From Hypomyces perniciosus (taxonomy: Eukaryota; Ascomycota; Sordariomycetes; Hypocreales; Hypocreaceae): a stretch of DNA of 64,000 nt. Shown here piece by piece: positions 46,081 through 58,266 of this stretch. Location: assembly GCA_008477525.1 (NCBI GenBank), contig SPDT01000001.1, positions 1,984,001-2,048,000 on the forward strand, read 5' to 3'. The first letter of the stretch is position 1. Each line of letters starts with the position of its first letter. The notes below the pieces were generated by a model. The model was given only the letters and a program-made list of their open reading frames with translations. It searched no databases and was not told the DNA's origin. The position numbers and the translations under genes were made by a program.

Positions 46081-46762
46081 GGTGTATATATGATATTCTG
46101 AGTTCTTCAGAATTCGTCTCTCCGTATCTTTGGCCTCCTGCAGAGTAGTCGAGGTGATCCTAGAAGCGTGAACTGGTGATCGTGGGGTTCCTTGATGATT
46201 TTGATCACTTTTTCGTGCGATTAGAATTCTAGTGGAGGCAAAAGTCAAGCCACAAGGTGATGTGGCTGATGATATGCACGTGACCTGCTTTAAATTCCAT
46301 CATACTCCATGTATGGAATCAAACATGGAATTATTGGTGGCGCAGCTAGCCTCAAGCCATAATGTCCTGCATCTCCATTCGAGGACATTCTCACATTCAG
46401 CTAGTGGTGCTGGTCAAGTTGTTGATGGTCTAATAATAATTTTCTGCTTGCTATGGACATAGTATGGATTTCATGAGGCCGTTTCTTCAGGCTTACATAA
46501 ATCCACAAGTATGAATCCGAAAGCACGAACATTGCCGCGAAGACGGTAGTTTGCTCAATGCCAATGTAGCCAGCCAAGCGTGGCGCAGCACCCATCCCTT
46601 TCAATCAATGGCGACCGCGTAATCACCCAAGAAGCTGGGCATTGCCCAACGCTTCCGGACATAATACGCTGATCACCTGTCTCGTACTCTGCCCTTTCAT
46701 CATCAACTCTCGTTACCTGGGCATCTTCATTTCGCAAGCTCCAAGCCTTTTCCACCGCGACA
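46081..46762. other. Divergent promoter region of the eIF3g and CYSTM genes
   Basis: 682 nt between the divergent starts at 46080 (minus) and 46763 (plus). The CYSTM side is C-rich just before the start. No other feature seen. Confidence 0.65.
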
Positions 46763-47194
46763 ATGTCCGACAAGCCTACCAACAAGGGCGAGGAGCCTCC
46801 TCCTTATCAGCAGCCGTCACAGCAGCCTCCTCAGCAGCCTCAACCTATTCACAACGCCGGCGGTGCCTACTATACCCCTGGCCAGCCAAATGAGTATCCT
46901 CCTCAAGGCAGTCAAGACCATTACAAGTCGGGGCCGCAAATGGGATACTACAATCAGCAGCAACCAGGACCGTTCCCTCCAGGACCAGGCCCATACGGAC
47001 AAGGCCCTCCCCCTGGAGGATATGCGCCTTATCCTCCTCAAGGCGGCTACTACGGACCACCCGGACAAGGGCCATATCCGCCACCTGGCCCTCCTCAGAA
47101 TCAAGGCAGTGGAGCCGGCAGTGGAATGGCTGGAATATGTGGAGGTCTGTTGCTCGGTACAGCTTGCTGCTGCTGTTTGGACATTATCTTTTAA
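46763..47194 (+). CDS. Pro/Gln/Gly-rich CYSTM-type tail-anchored protein
   Basis: Single-exon 143-aa protein. Residues 1-115 are low complexity, rich in Pro, Gln, Gly and Tyr (PPYQQPSQQPPQQPQP, then PPGPGPYGQGPPPGGYAPYP), with repeated PPGG/YPPQGG units. The last 25 residues, from MAGICGGLLLGTACCCCLDIIF, form the cysteine-rich membrane module of the CYSTM family, with a run of four Cys near the end. CYSTM proteins are small stress-response membrane proteins in fungi, plants and animals, tethered by this tail and often palmitoylated. The start is preceded by a C-rich leader. The gene lies head to head with eIF3g. Confidence 0.88.
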   Translation: MSDKPTNKGEEPPPYQQPSQQPPQQPQPIHNAGGAYYTPGQPNEYPPQGSQDHYKSGPQMGYYNQQQPGPFPPGPGPYGQGPPPGGYAPYPPQGGYYGPPGQGPYPPPGPPQNQGSGAGSGMAGICGGLLLGTACCCCLDIIF

Positions 47195-49201
47195 TCAGGT
47201 GTTCCAAGTATTAGGTGGTAAGTTCTAGATTTTTCATTCAGGGGTCGGGGATGATGCTTACGTGACTCAGTGTTGGAGAGCAAGAATGCTCATTTTTGAA
47301 ACCGCCGCACACAGTCGACACGTACCAAGGACCTATGTCATTCCGGATCATAGAATCATCGGCCGTGTAACAATATGAGTAGTGCGGAAGACCAACGAGC
47401 GTACACGGTCGGCTCTTGAGACCTTGTACTATGGTTACGGCCGGTTGGACTGTTGTAAGTCTGGCGTTCGGAGGATTGGTAACATGTCTGCTTTGGCGTT
47501 TGCAAGACTGGAATATTTTGCATGTTTTTTTTAGCCACGCGTGTGGTTGATACTCATCCCCGTGATGGACTAATTCCCTTTTGTTTGTTATCTAAATGCG
47601 ACTTTTTGCTAGGAATTGAAGGTTAACGAGGTAGGGGCCAAGGTCACAGATTATAGCCGTTGAAGATTGACGCTATAGATGCCTTGTTGGTCAACGGGTT
47701 GGTCAACGGGTTGCTCACGAGCTGCTGCCTTGGCGACGTTAATTAAACTTCAAAAGCGCCCCAAGTGTCCTACAAATGAGGTCAACGGTCTTGTAAAGGA
47801 GTGAACTGCATGAACTGCAATTGGCCCGATATTTGATGTAGCTAACAAGGGATCGTCCACACCACAACCGAATACGATTGGAGGGTGCCAACACATTCAA
47901 GTCACTAGTAGTAGTAATACGTATGTGATAATATCTACGGAGTACGAAGGACTTCGTATGGCCTTCAAGCATCATCGCCAACGGTGACGTCGATGATGAG
48001 AAGGTGTGCAGTACGGCCTTTGTTCCCAGTGTGTGATGCTTCTCTGCTGTTGCGATTTTGTCTGGGATATTCTATGAATGCAGCCATGAAGGGACAAACA
48101 GCTTATTGTCCCACAGACAATCATAAGGAATTGCAAATAAGATCATCACACCTCCAGCGTCTTACTGCACCTGGTGATGCTGGCTGTGCACGAATCGGGT
48201 GCTCTGATCGACCAACCGATGAACTCAGGCGGTAATATGCAGTAATATCAGACATGGCGCCAAGTCAACAGCATCCAATAACTGGGCCATCATCTACGAT
48301 CAAAGGCCCTCTGGAAGCGCTGCTTTCTTTCATGTCTTGTATACAGCATGTCATTGAATCTTTATTAGTTTAAAAATAGACACGATATGCATCATCCCTC
48401 CCGTGTTTGTTCTAAGCGCTCGTCGCTTTGCCGCCAGCAACCCAAAAAAGCATCGGCGGCTCGCTCTCCTTCAACGCAGGGACGAGAGACACAGATCCAA
48501 GAGACGGGGAATTGGGGCTATCCAGAACCAGTCAACCAGTCAAGGGAGGGTGGGCCGCATCAGATGAAGCAAGCCTGCACTGACTCGTCCCCCAATCAAA
48601 GCCGCTGAAATCGGCCATTGAATCTCTGACTGGCACGCCGGCTTGTTGTACCCGCGCTGATCCCTGCTCCCCTGCCACACCCGCTCCCTAGAGCAGGGGA
48701 TCGTGTTTCGCCTCTGATGTCACTGATGCTCTCGTCTCGCTGTGCTGTTTACCTGTTTGACGGGTCGACCAGCGCGCATTGCTGCCAACCATGACGTGCT
48801 GAGGCGACTTCCAAGACGCTCGCTGTGCGTATCCATGCTCATATCTATCATCTAATATGGAGCACTCTTTTTTTAAGGACCCCCTCCACCAACAAGGGTC
48901 TTTCCTCCGCATTTCTATCAATCAATGTCAGCCCGCAAACACAGTACTACTACTACAAGTGGGACCCAGCAATTCTCCTTTTAAACTTTGCACCTCTTCG
49001 ACAGCATCCATTATCCTCCTATAGAGTTTGGATCCAACCTCTCGAAGCCCCAGAGGGGCGCATCCTGATCTTGAGTGCTCGACGACAATATATCTTACGC
49101 CGCCGCTCCCCTCCCTCCTAGATATCGGATATCTCTTCCTCTCGTCCCTCCTCGATCTCGACCACGACCGAATGCCGCAAGTCGGCTAACTCCCCTCAAC
49201 C
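47195..49201. other. Intergenic upstream of the channel gene
   Basis: About 2 kb with only short unsupported frames. It holds a short direct repeat, TTGGTCAACGGG, at about 47688-47710 and a C/T-rich leader at 48960-49200 that probably belongs to the channel gene. TACGGAGTA-like motifs occur near 47936-47960. Confidence 0.6.
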
Positions 49202-52200
49202 ATGGAGTCAACATCATTATACTTCCCCCGAGCAGAGACGCCGGTTTTAACAGCAGCGTCTCTGTTTCGGCGGGAGACTTCTCCCTCAGCATCAGGTGAT
49301 GGACAGAAGAGCCAAGGCATTGGACTCGTGAGCTTTCTGACTGCCCTGGCTGTTTCCGTCATCATTTTCTTCGTCCAACTCTTCTTCTTCGTCCTTCTTC
49401 GGAATAAGATGGCTCGTATTTTGTAAGTTAGCCAAGTTCCCCAAGAATTGATGTGTGCGTTGATGCTAATATTTGAACTTTCTAGCAAGCCAAAGACCTA
49501 CCTTGTCCCCGAACGCGAGCGCACCGAATCACCACCAAGGAACTTTGTCATGATGATCAAGTCACTTCTAAGCTACAGCGATCGAGAAGTTATCAACAAG
49601 TGCGGCTTGGATGCCTACTTCTTTCTTCGATACTTGAAGACTCTTCTCATCATCTTCATCCCCATATGCACCATTGTTATGCCTGTATTGATCCCTATCA
49701 ACTACGTCGGTGGCAAGGGACAAGATATCGATGTGAAGAATCATGGGAATGATACGGAGCCGAATTTTGACAGCTCTGATCCTAATTTCATACCAAAAGG
49801 TCTAGACACCTTGGCCTGGGGCAACGTCAAGCTGACCAAGACAAGCCGTTATGGTGCTCATCTTTTGATGGCTCTGCTTGTCGTCATATGGGTCTGCGCT
49901 GTCTTCTTTTTTGAACTCCGAGCGTTCATCAAGGTTCGGCAGGATTACCTTACCAGCGCTGAGCATCGCCTGAGAGCCTCTGCAACAACAGTACTAGTCA
50001 ATTCCATCCCTTCCAAGTGGTTGAGTGAGGAGGGCCTTGCTGGACTGTTCGATGTTTTCCCCGGCGGTATCAGAAACATCTGGATCAATCGGGATTTGAC
50101 CACATTACTCGATAAAATCACTCTCAGAGACAAGATTCATGCACAACTCGAAGCTGCGGAAACAGAGTTGATTAGAGCTGCAAAAAAGGCGCAGTTGAAA
50201 AAGAGAGATGCTGAAGAGAAGAAGGCGCGCAAGGGTTTGACAAAGAAGGAAAAGGCCGTCCGTCAAGCCGAAGAAGACGCCGAAGCGAAGCGAATGGCCA
50301 ACAGCGACGAAGGAACAAGCGATGGGCAGACACACGACCTTCCTCATACCATTGAAGACAACATCCGGCGATCTCGAGCCATGTCTCACATACCTTCTGG
50401 GGCTGACAAGGCAGAAGACATGAATGACAGAGCATCGGAAGAAAAGTCCAATGCTGCTGGCAAGGCCGTGTCCAAGGTCGGTAAAGGAATTAAGGGAGCT
50501 TTCGGCAAGGCTGGTGATCAAGTGGATAACACTCTCGGTACCAACAACGGCTTCATGGTTTCTCTTCCGCCTGTATCACGAGCTGCGGCTGTGGCCGGGG
50601 AGGACGATTCCATGAGAAACTTCGGATCATTAGATATGCAGCGGACACATTCGCCACAAGGTTCAATCGGTTCGGTCAGCTCTACCAAGGCTATACGAAA
50701 TAATGGGCCAGTGACTTTTGCAGGGAACACGGTTCGGAAGGTAGACAACATTAAGGATATGATTAATACGGAGGAACCGAAGTTCTGGCAGTTTTGGAAG
50801 ACTCCTTCAGGCGGTTATGCTACACCTGTCCCTCAAGGCTTTGAGGCAGAGGATTATCTGGCCAAGCAATCGGCTGATGATAGAACTGCCTGGCAAAAAA
50901 TCAAGGAATCGCTCCCTTTTATGGGGCCGAAGACGGAAGCGACTACCGAGTACTCCGTTGCCTTTAACTCCGACTACAAAGAGGATGAGGAAGAAAGAGA
51001 AGCGGAATGGGCAAAGTACCTTAAGAAGACTGACCGTCCGACTCATCGCCTTAGCCCTTGGGGCGTCACATGGCTTCCTGGCTTGCCGTTTTTCAACAAG
51101 AAAGTTGACACCATATATTGGTGCAGAACTGAGCTTGCCCGGCTGAACGTTGAGATTGAGGAGGACCAAAAGCATCCCGAGCGATTCCCGCTCATGAACT
51201 CCGCCTTCATTCAGTTCAACCATCAGATTGCCGCACATATGGCATGTCAAAGCATCATCCACCACATTCCGAGGCATATGGCTCCAAGGATGAACGAAAT
51301 CTCTCCTCGTGATGTCATCTGGAGCAATATGGCCTTGTCGTGGTGGCAGGAATGGCTTCGAACTGGTGCCGTTACTGCCATCGTAGTGGCTATGATTTTC
51401 TTGTGGGCCATTCCCGTGGCTTGGACAGCCGCTCTGAGCCAGCTCGACCAAATGATTCAGCAAACCTCATGGCTCGCGTTTCTCAGGCAGAGCCCCGTGG
51501 TTGAGAATGCCGCCAAAGCCATTGCTGGTGTTTTGCCTGCTGCCCTGCTCGCGGTGCTTCTCATCATTATCCCTATCATTCTCAACATCCTTGCCGGGCT
51601 CAAAGGAGCCAAGACTGGCGCGCAAAAGTCTGAATTCGTCCAAATTTTCTATTTTGCCTTCCTCTTTGTCCAAGTGTTTCTGATCGTGTCGATTGCGTCA
51701 TTCTTTGCCGCATCGATCGACCAGTTGGTTGAACACATTTCGAAACTCAACTCCGTGACAGCTGTGCTCGATCTTCTTGCAACGAACCTCCCAAAGGCAG
51801 CAAATTACTTCTTCTCTTACATGGTGCTCCAAGCAATGTCTACTAGCTCGGGTACCCTTCTTCAGATTGGTGCCCTCTTCGTCTGGTACATCCTGGCCAG
51901 AATACTGGATAGCACGGCAAGAAGCAAGTGGTCTCGAAACACCACGTTGAACCAGGTGAACTGGGGATCTTTCTTCCCTGTTTACACCAATTTCGCCTGT
52001 ATTGCATTGATCTACTGCGTTATAGCACCGATGATCTCAATATTCGCCATCATCACGTTTAGCCTCTTGTGGGTTGCCCAGCGATACGCCATGCTCTATG
52101 TCAACAGATTTGAGGTGGACACTGGCGGTATGCTTTATCCACGAGCAATTAACCAAACATTTACGGGAATTTATGTCATGGAACTTTGCATGGCTGGCCT

Positions 52201-53026
52201 GTTTTTCATTGTCGTTGACGACGGAGGCGTGCACTCCTGCACACCGCATGGGATCGTTATGTTGGTGACATTGCTCTTGACCATCCTATACCAAGTTCTC
52301 CTCAACATTTCGTTTTCACCTCTCTTCCGATATCTCCCCATAACCATTGAAGATGAGGCGGTGCTTCGTGACGAGGCATTTCAGCGAGCCCAAGACCACC
52401 GTTTTGGGTTGCTTTCCGGCGATTCTGACCATGAAGACAACGATAATAATAGCGAGAAGAGAGGCTCAATGGACATGTCATGCGAACCGCTTGAGGCCAA
52501 CGAAGATATTGAACTCAGCAAGATGGGACCCGAAAAGGAGGAAAGTGGCCTTCGATCTCGGAATCCTGTGAAGAAAGTCGGCAAATTGGCCAGAGATGGT
52601 GGCAAACAAGTGGGCACACGGGCAAAAGATGGTGGCCACCAACTTCGCAAACTGGCGATGATGGACACCAATGCCCAGGCCGCTCAATATCGACAAAAAC
52701 AACGTGATAAGGATCTCGAAGCTCAGCGCGCCATAGGAGAGGCGCTGTACGGAGGGATCCATGACGAAATCGAAGACCTTACCCCAGACGAAAGAGATGT
52801 TCTGACCCGCCATGCCTTCCAGCACTCCGCTTTGCGTGCTCGGCGGCCGGTTGTTTGGATCCCTCGAGATGATCTGGGTGTGAGTGACGATGAGGTCCGT
52901 CGAACCCGAGACTACAGCGAGCATGTTTGGATTAGTAATGAGGGTACCGCACTCGACAGCAAAGTGCGTGTGGTGTATGGACGGTACCCGCCTGATTTCT
53001 CAGAAGTGGACTTGATCAATTTGTGA
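49202..53026 (+). CDS. CSC1/OSCA/TMEM63-type calcium-permeable channel
   Basis: Two exons (49202-49422 and 49486-53026), with a 63-nt intron splitting a Phe codon, give 1253 aa. The order is typical of this family: N-terminal helix near 44-68 (LVSFLTALAVSVIIFFVQLF), cytosolic loop, two helices (LKTLLIIFIPICTIVMPVLI; LLMALLVVIWVCAVFFF), then a long cytosolic domain (about 165-655) with a Lys/Glu-rich coil and Ser-rich insert. The pore module follows as several helices from about 640 (AVTAIVVAMIFLWAIP, ALLAVLLIIIPIILNILAG). The fungal relatives (yeast Csc1, Rsn1, Phm7) are mechanically gated or osmotically gated cation channels; the subtype is not settled here. The C-terminal 200 residues are acidic and charged, with conserved EDLTPDERDVLTRHAFQH. 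It is longer than most fungal homologues, mainly from the insert. Confidence 0.92.
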
Positions 53027-53541
53027 GATCATGATTACCGCATTGCGTTCTGTCGTTTCAAGTCAAAAATTTGAAGGAGTTTGCAGACATGGCGTTATAG
53101 AGATTGGAAACAAATACCCTAGAGCAGAGGCGACATGATAAGCCTAAAGCTAGATGATGAGACTCTCCCCCTTTGGGGAATGCATTGTACCTACGTAATC
53201 CCTTGAAGTATTCTCATAGACAGGTGTTGAGTAACATTTTGATTATAAATGAATTTAATGTAATAGATGTATAAACCATGGCTTATGAGTGAGTTCATTG
53301 AGGACTCAAATATTATGTAAAATGAGGGATGCATGATGTGATTTGGCATCATGACGACATGCCAGGCGGTGGTCCCCGCAGGAGCCGTGACAGTGGTACT
53401 AATGTTATAAATCAGCCTTTCTGCGCCGATTCCTCTTTTATATCCTGATATAATATATCCTGATATAACACACATCGAAGCCATCACCACCTCTTGATAA
53501 ACTGAATACCCGACATCGCAGCTTTTGGTCCTAGCGCCGCC
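53027..53541. other. Intergenic spacer
   Basis: 515 nt between the channel and the DUF427 gene. Short inverted TATCCTGATATAA pieces lie at about 53440-53468. Nothing else seen. Confidence 0.65.
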
Positions 53542-53992
53542 ATGAGCAACAGATCTGTCACCCCCAAAACTGGCCATGCTACAGCCACGGTAGATGGCAC
53601 CGTCATAGCCGAGACGAATTCGTGGACAGAGGTGGAGGGAAACGTGTACTTCCCGCCGGATAGCGTGAAGCAGGAGTATTTCAGTGAGACGGATCACAGC
53701 ACGCACTGTCCGTGGAAGGGAGATGCGAGCTATTACACTATTGATGTAAACGGTACGTCTGCGTTGTCGCCATGACATGTTATTGTTTGGGGGAGGTTTT
53801 GCTGATGGGAGAGCGTTTAGGCAAGAAGCTTGAGAATGCGGCTTGGTTTTATAAGCAGCCGTTTGAGAAGGCTGCTGCCATTAAGGACGCCGTTGCGTTT
53901 TGTGAGTGGAATGAAGACGCTGAGTGTGAGAAGAAAGGTGATTGCTGACTTCATGTTTAGACAAGACCAAGGTGAACGTGGTTGTTGACTAG
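53542..53992 (+). CDS. DUF427 family small protein
   Basis: Three exons (53542-53752, 53821-53901, 53961-53992) give 107 aa with consistent phases. The protein matches PF04248 throughout: NSWTEVEGNVYFPPDSV, then HSTHCPWKGDASYYTIDVNG, and AAWFYKQPFEKAAAIKDAVAFY. The family folds as a compact beta barrel and is found in bacteria and fungi; its biochemical role is unknown. Conserved His/Cys/Trp residues in HSTHCPWKG form the likely ligand pocket. The last exon adds only ten residues (KTKVNVVVD). Confidence 0.9.
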
Positions 53993-54286
53993 GGACGGAG
54001 ATGAGTTGGTTTCTCAGGGAGCTTCCATATATTTAATCATGATTTAATCCATTCAAAATGTCCATCAAAAGGGTGCGGTATCCAAAGGCTCTTGAAATTA
54101 TATAAAGACCCGCAAGCCGAATGCTCCTTGTTCGCATCATCCATTAGTTTGTATGCCATCAATATCTTCCATTTAAATGTACAGCATCTCTCCTTGATAA
54201 CGCCGTGCAATCCACAAACCCCCCGCTCTAATATGCAATGTCTCTATAAGCCCTGTAATGCTCTGTCGCTGCGGCCCAAAATGCGC

Positions 54287-55878
54287 CTATGATTCCAATG
54301 CCCGCCTTCGCTTCTCATCTTCTTTCGTTTCGTTCATCTCCTTTGTCATGGCCTCGTTGAAGAAGTCTGCGTTATCCAAGTACAAGTGGTGGCCAGCCTT
54401 GGGAACGACGATGACTTTGCAGCTTCCGTTCTCGTTCCGCTTCTCCTCATCCGTACCATTCAGCAGAGCGTTTATCCTGGCTTGCTTCAGTTTCTCCACG
54501 GAGGCGAAGCCTCCCGCCACGTCCATCCAGTCATTATCGCCATACATGAAGACGATGGGGATGCCTGACTCCTTTAGGGACTTGCCACCATCGGGTTGGG
54601 GAATGACCTGTCGACCGACGTCCTGGATCCTGTTGATGATGGGTCGTCGGGCGTAGGCACCTGGCGCAAGGATATAGGCCAGGGCATATTCGCCACTGCC
54701 CCTTTGCTTGAAGATGGAGAAGGAATATTCGTGTAGTGCTTGGGCCTCGTCAGGGGGGAGATGGTTAAATCTTCGAGAGGTCCAACCCGAAACAAATCGT
54801 GGACCTAGAGGACCGGACATTCGGACGATGCTAAAGGGGGAGACGTTGGCGTCCCACAGCCAGACGAGCCAGTTGGGTAGAGGCCGTCTTACTGGATGGG
54901 ATGAGTTACCGGCGTCGGCCTTGGCATTTTGAATTTGTGAAGCCGTATTGCTCTCGGTGACGGTTTGCTGATCTTGGGTGAACTCGTTCTGGAGTGTAGA
55001 TACTTCAGCTTCCGGGATGGCAGCGCTAACAGCATATGGATCTTCGGGGATGCCAGCAGGAGAAGCCAAAATGAGCTTCTTCAAGTGGCCGGGGTACTTG
55101 AGGGCATAGGACACAGCGAGGTAGCCGCCCAGCGAGTGTCCCATGAGGGTGAAGCGCTCAATCTTCCTCGCCTTGCGCCATTCTTCAAGCGCATCGATGA
55201 ACCAGTTCTCCGCCTCAATGACCTTTTCTTCCTTGTCTTTTGCGTGGATCTTGAACGGTGGTCTTGATGAGTTGCCCATGCCCAGCATGTCAAGAGCATA
55301 CAGCTTCAGCCCGGGGATGCGAGTGATGGGCTCCAAGTTCTTATAGAAGAAGCCGAGGCCGGCGCCATAGCCGTGTACCATGACCAGCGTCTCCTCAGTC
55401 TCTTCGCCAACTCGCTCGACAGAGACCTCGTTTAGAGCGCGGTTCTTGCCGGAGAGTTGGACCATGGATCGCCTCCATATTCTGGTGCCGAAGGGGTCTG
55501 GCTGATCAACCGCGGTGAGGCTTGTGGCGCTATCAGTCACTTCTCGGAGGAAGGGCATGTACTTGAGGACATTGCGCTCAGCCAGGGACGGGGTAACGCT
55601 TGTCCACTATGACAGCCAATGGTTAGCGCTCCTAAACTAAACAAGGCGACGGATTGGCATGATACTGAACTCACCCATTGGTAGGCGGCTTCTTTGTATC
55701 CCAGCGGGAAGAACGAAGTATGTGTCTGTAGTGTTTTCGGCTGCTTCGGTTCCTCAGGAGGGTTCCGCGCCGGAATCGCATTCTCAGTCGTCGACATCTT
55801 GGAGGTTGTTGCAGGGACCGAAGCCAAAGTGAATCGCGATCGTCGCAAAATTGCCGTTGCGGTTTGAATCTTGAACAT
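54287..55878 (-). CDS. Mitochondrial alpha/beta hydrolase (Cld1/ABHD4-5 type)
   Basis: Two exons (55675-55878, 54287-55606), 69-nt intron, give 507 aa. The first 28 residues (MFKIQTATAILRRSRFTLAS) are Arg/Ser-rich and lack acidic residues, a typical mitochondrial presequence; an inner ATG in frame (MSTTEN) would give a cytosolic form. The hydrolase has the oxyanion HGYGAG, the nucleophile elbow GHSLGG with Ser226, and a late His in AGHHLYLD, which also fits an H-x4-D acyltransferase motif as in ABHD5/ICT1. A lid domain (about 260-390) holds a long low-complexity part. Yeast Cld1 deacylates cardiolipin in mitochondria, so this is the best guess; an acyltransferase or general lipase role is also possible. 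It converges with the DUF427 gene. Confidence 0.85.
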
Positions 55879-56982
55879 TACAGGCACCAAAACTCGGGGG
55901 GTGCTTGGCGCTTATAAGCCCCAGGCACCCGCACAAAAAAGACGACACGACAGCAAATTCGCTTTATAGGAATGCTGCGCTCTTGTTGGATAACGTCCGA
56001 GTTTGGAGGGCAAATCGGAGCCCGGATGCGGACGGAGTTAACGCAGCTTTGCTATGCGGAGTTTGGGTCTGTCCGGATGCCGGCGGTACGGGGGGGGGGC
56101 GCTGAGTTAGTTCGTGCTCGCATTCGCCAGTATTAACTAATACTTGTAGAGGCTAACAGGAACGATGACGACGACGGCTGCGTTGGGTTGCTTAGGAGAG
56201 AATAGGTTGAGGTTGCGAAAGCCGGGTAAAACATCTCGAGTCAAGAGACGACTGTTTTGTTGAGCAGCTAACTCCCTAGTGAGCGTGGGCCGTCTTACAG
56301 CGCTGTGCCCCCTATGCCCAGGCACAGAGCCCCTATTGGCTAATACGTAGTATTCATATTTATATTCATCTTCATATTCATATATACTTCTGACACAAAT
56401 GCTCCGTAAAGCCTCCATATTATCCGTCCCGTGACGATCATTCAGGTGCCGCTGTCGGCTTGGGCCGGTTCTTGTCATTGTCACAAGCCTCAACGCGCAG
56501 TTAATCCTTGGCTGCCAGCCAATTGGCAATTGCCGCCAGCGGTACATAGGTACGGCGTACGGTGGGAGTAGTACTTCATCGGCAGTAGGGAGTGCGGACT
56601 GCTGCGAGGTACCGGATTGGGGATGACGTCGTACCTTACTTAGTACTGCCAGCACCAGCCTCGCGACTCCGCAAACCGCCAAAGCCCTTTCCAGCTCCGC
56701 CACCAGCTCTCTCGGGCCCTTGCTCCTGATCAGATCAGATCGAACCTCCCCCCCCCCCCGGCATTTCGCTGACGCAACACGCGACCATTCTGTCTGGCGT
56801 CTGTATCACAGCCGAGTATTGCGATCCCTTGAGGCTGCTGTGGTTCCTCTGCAGCCCCGTTGACGTCGGCGGGCTTATGGAAGCTGCCCTCTGTTGACCA
56901 GGCTGCAAACAGCCCTTTCGCCTCCAGGCCTGATCGTGCCCGCGGCCTCGAGATTCGACCCCTCCGCCATCTCAGGCGCAAC
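55879..56982. other. Divergent region between hydrolase and Spo7-like gene
   Basis: About 1.1 kb. It holds short G/C runs (for example 56092-56100 and 56747-56760) and TATTCATA/ATATTCAT repeats at 56350-56390. A 188-codon minus frame (56137-56703) has no recognisable domain. The end is the C-rich leader of the Spo7-like gene. Confidence 0.6.
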
Positions 56983-58266
56983 ATGCCCGACGACATCGAT
57001 TCCATCGTCAAAGGCGCCCCAATCGCCGCCCACAATGCCACGAGCGGCCCCGGCACGAGCCCTATCCCGCCTGGCTCAGGCAAGCCCGGTGATCCTCTGA
57101 ACCACGCACCGAGTTCCCCCTCGATGGTCTACCTCAACCTGTTGATTCTCGAAGCATCCCTCCGCGCCCAGTTCCTCGAGTTGCGCGCGAGGAAGCGACA
57201 CCATACCTTCTTCATCACACTGCTGACGCTCTGGGTCGCATTCTTTGGGTACAAGCTCTACTTTGCGCCGCGAGAGGATGGTCGCGGTGTTGGAGGGTCG
57301 ATATACTGGGCCGTGGAAGGCGCGCAAAAGGTGTGCTTCATGGGCGGTATTATAACAGCCACCCTGGTGTGGGCAACGGGCATATGGGATCGCGGCATCC
57401 GGTGGCCTCGGCGCTGGTTCGCCATATCTAACAGAGGGTTGCGCGGCTTCAACTGCAAGCTTGTCATAATACGACGGACGTGGTGGGCCGAGGCGCTCTC
57501 GACCATTGGCTTCTTCCTCACATACGGCCTCTTTTCTCATACCGCAAGTTCGTCGTACCGCCACGTGGATCCAGCCTTGCTTCGCCAGGTAGAGAAGGAG
57601 CTCCAACTTACGAGCGGTAACCACCCGACGTTGGTGCTGCCGTCTGAGGATGACGAGCGGGGCGGACATGAGGAGGACTTGGCGCCGGGAGGGGACTATG
57701 TCAAACTGTTGTTGCTGCCCAAGCCCTTTTCTCCTACGTTCCGCGAGAACTGGGAGCTCTATCGCACAGAGTATTGGGAGAGGGAGAATGAACGGCGGGC
57801 ATTACTGCGCAAAAAGGTTAAAGAGCAGGATAAGAAACTGGCAAAAGAGCAGTACGGCTGGCTGTGGTGGCTTCCCTGGCTCCAAAACCCACAACCTCAG
57901 CGACATCATCACGAAATGCACAAGGCGCCACACCGTCGCCTTGCCAGTGCCGAGAGAGACCGGAAGCGACGAAACAGCAGCGTTCGCCGCTCGTCCATGA
58001 GTTCATCGAGGAGCCAGACGCCCTTGGTGGAGACCGACCACCGCAGGCAGAGCTCGACGTCGGACAGACTTCGCAAGAAGCCAGTACCGGGACACAGAGC
58101 GAAGAGAGACTCCCGGTCCGTTACGCCGGATGTACAGTCTCGGCTTTCTATGGAGAGCAGTGCCTTTGTTGATACGGAAACCGAGGGTAGTGTAAGGATG
58201 CTGAGGAGTGCTAGTAATCGATCCAGCTCTGGGATGAATCCCGAGAGGCATCGGTCTGCTGATTGA
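56983..58266 (+). CDS. SPO7: Spo7-like regulatory subunit of the Nem1-Spo7 phosphatase
   Basis: Single-exon 427-aa protein starting MPDDIDSIVKG. The conserved core begins at about 47 with MVYLNLLILEASLR, which includes the LLI triplet (53-55) that in yeast Spo7 is needed to bind Nem1. Two membrane helices follow (about 76-92 and 108-128), then GFNCKLVIIRRTWWAEALS and the end of the core at about 290 (FRENWELYRTEYWERENERR). The remaining 130 residues are basic, Ser/Arg-rich and disordered. In yeast, Nem1-Spo7 dephosphorylates the lipin Pah1 at the nuclear/ER membrane, which shifts lipid flow from membrane phospholipid to triacylglycerol. Fungal versions are longer than yeast Spo7 (259 aa) because of this tail. 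In-frame sequence upstream of the ATG lacks another ATG. Confidence 0.88.
   Translation: MPDDIDSIVKGAPIAAHNATSGPGTSPIPPGSGKPGDPLNHAPSSPSMVYLNLLILEASLRAQFLELRARKRHHTFFITLLTLWVAFFGYKLYFAPREDGRGVGGSIYWAVEGAQKVCFMGGIITATLVWATGIWDRGIRWPRRWFAISNRGLRGFNCKLVIIRRTWWAEALSTIGFFLTYGLFSHTASSSYRHVDPALLRQVEKELQLTSGNHPTLVLPSEDDERGGHEEDLAPGGDYVKLLLLPKPFSPTFRENWELYRTEYWERENERRALLRKKVKEQDKKLAKEQYGWLWWLPWLQNPQPQRHHHEMHKAPHRRLASAERDRKRRNSSVRRSSMSSSRSQTPLVETDHRRQSSTSDRLRKKPVPGHRAKRDSRSVTPDVQSRLSMESSAFVDTETEGSVRMLRSASNRSSSGMNPERHRSAD

Noticed and set aside
56137..56703. 188-codon minus-strand frame between genes
   Set aside because: Low-complexity stretches of Tyr/Glu come from an ATATTCAT repeat; no domain and no start context.
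57076..57669. 197-codon minus-strand frame opposite the Spo7-like gene
   Set aside because: Antisense shadow of a GC-rich coding exon; the plus-strand protein is clearly the real one.
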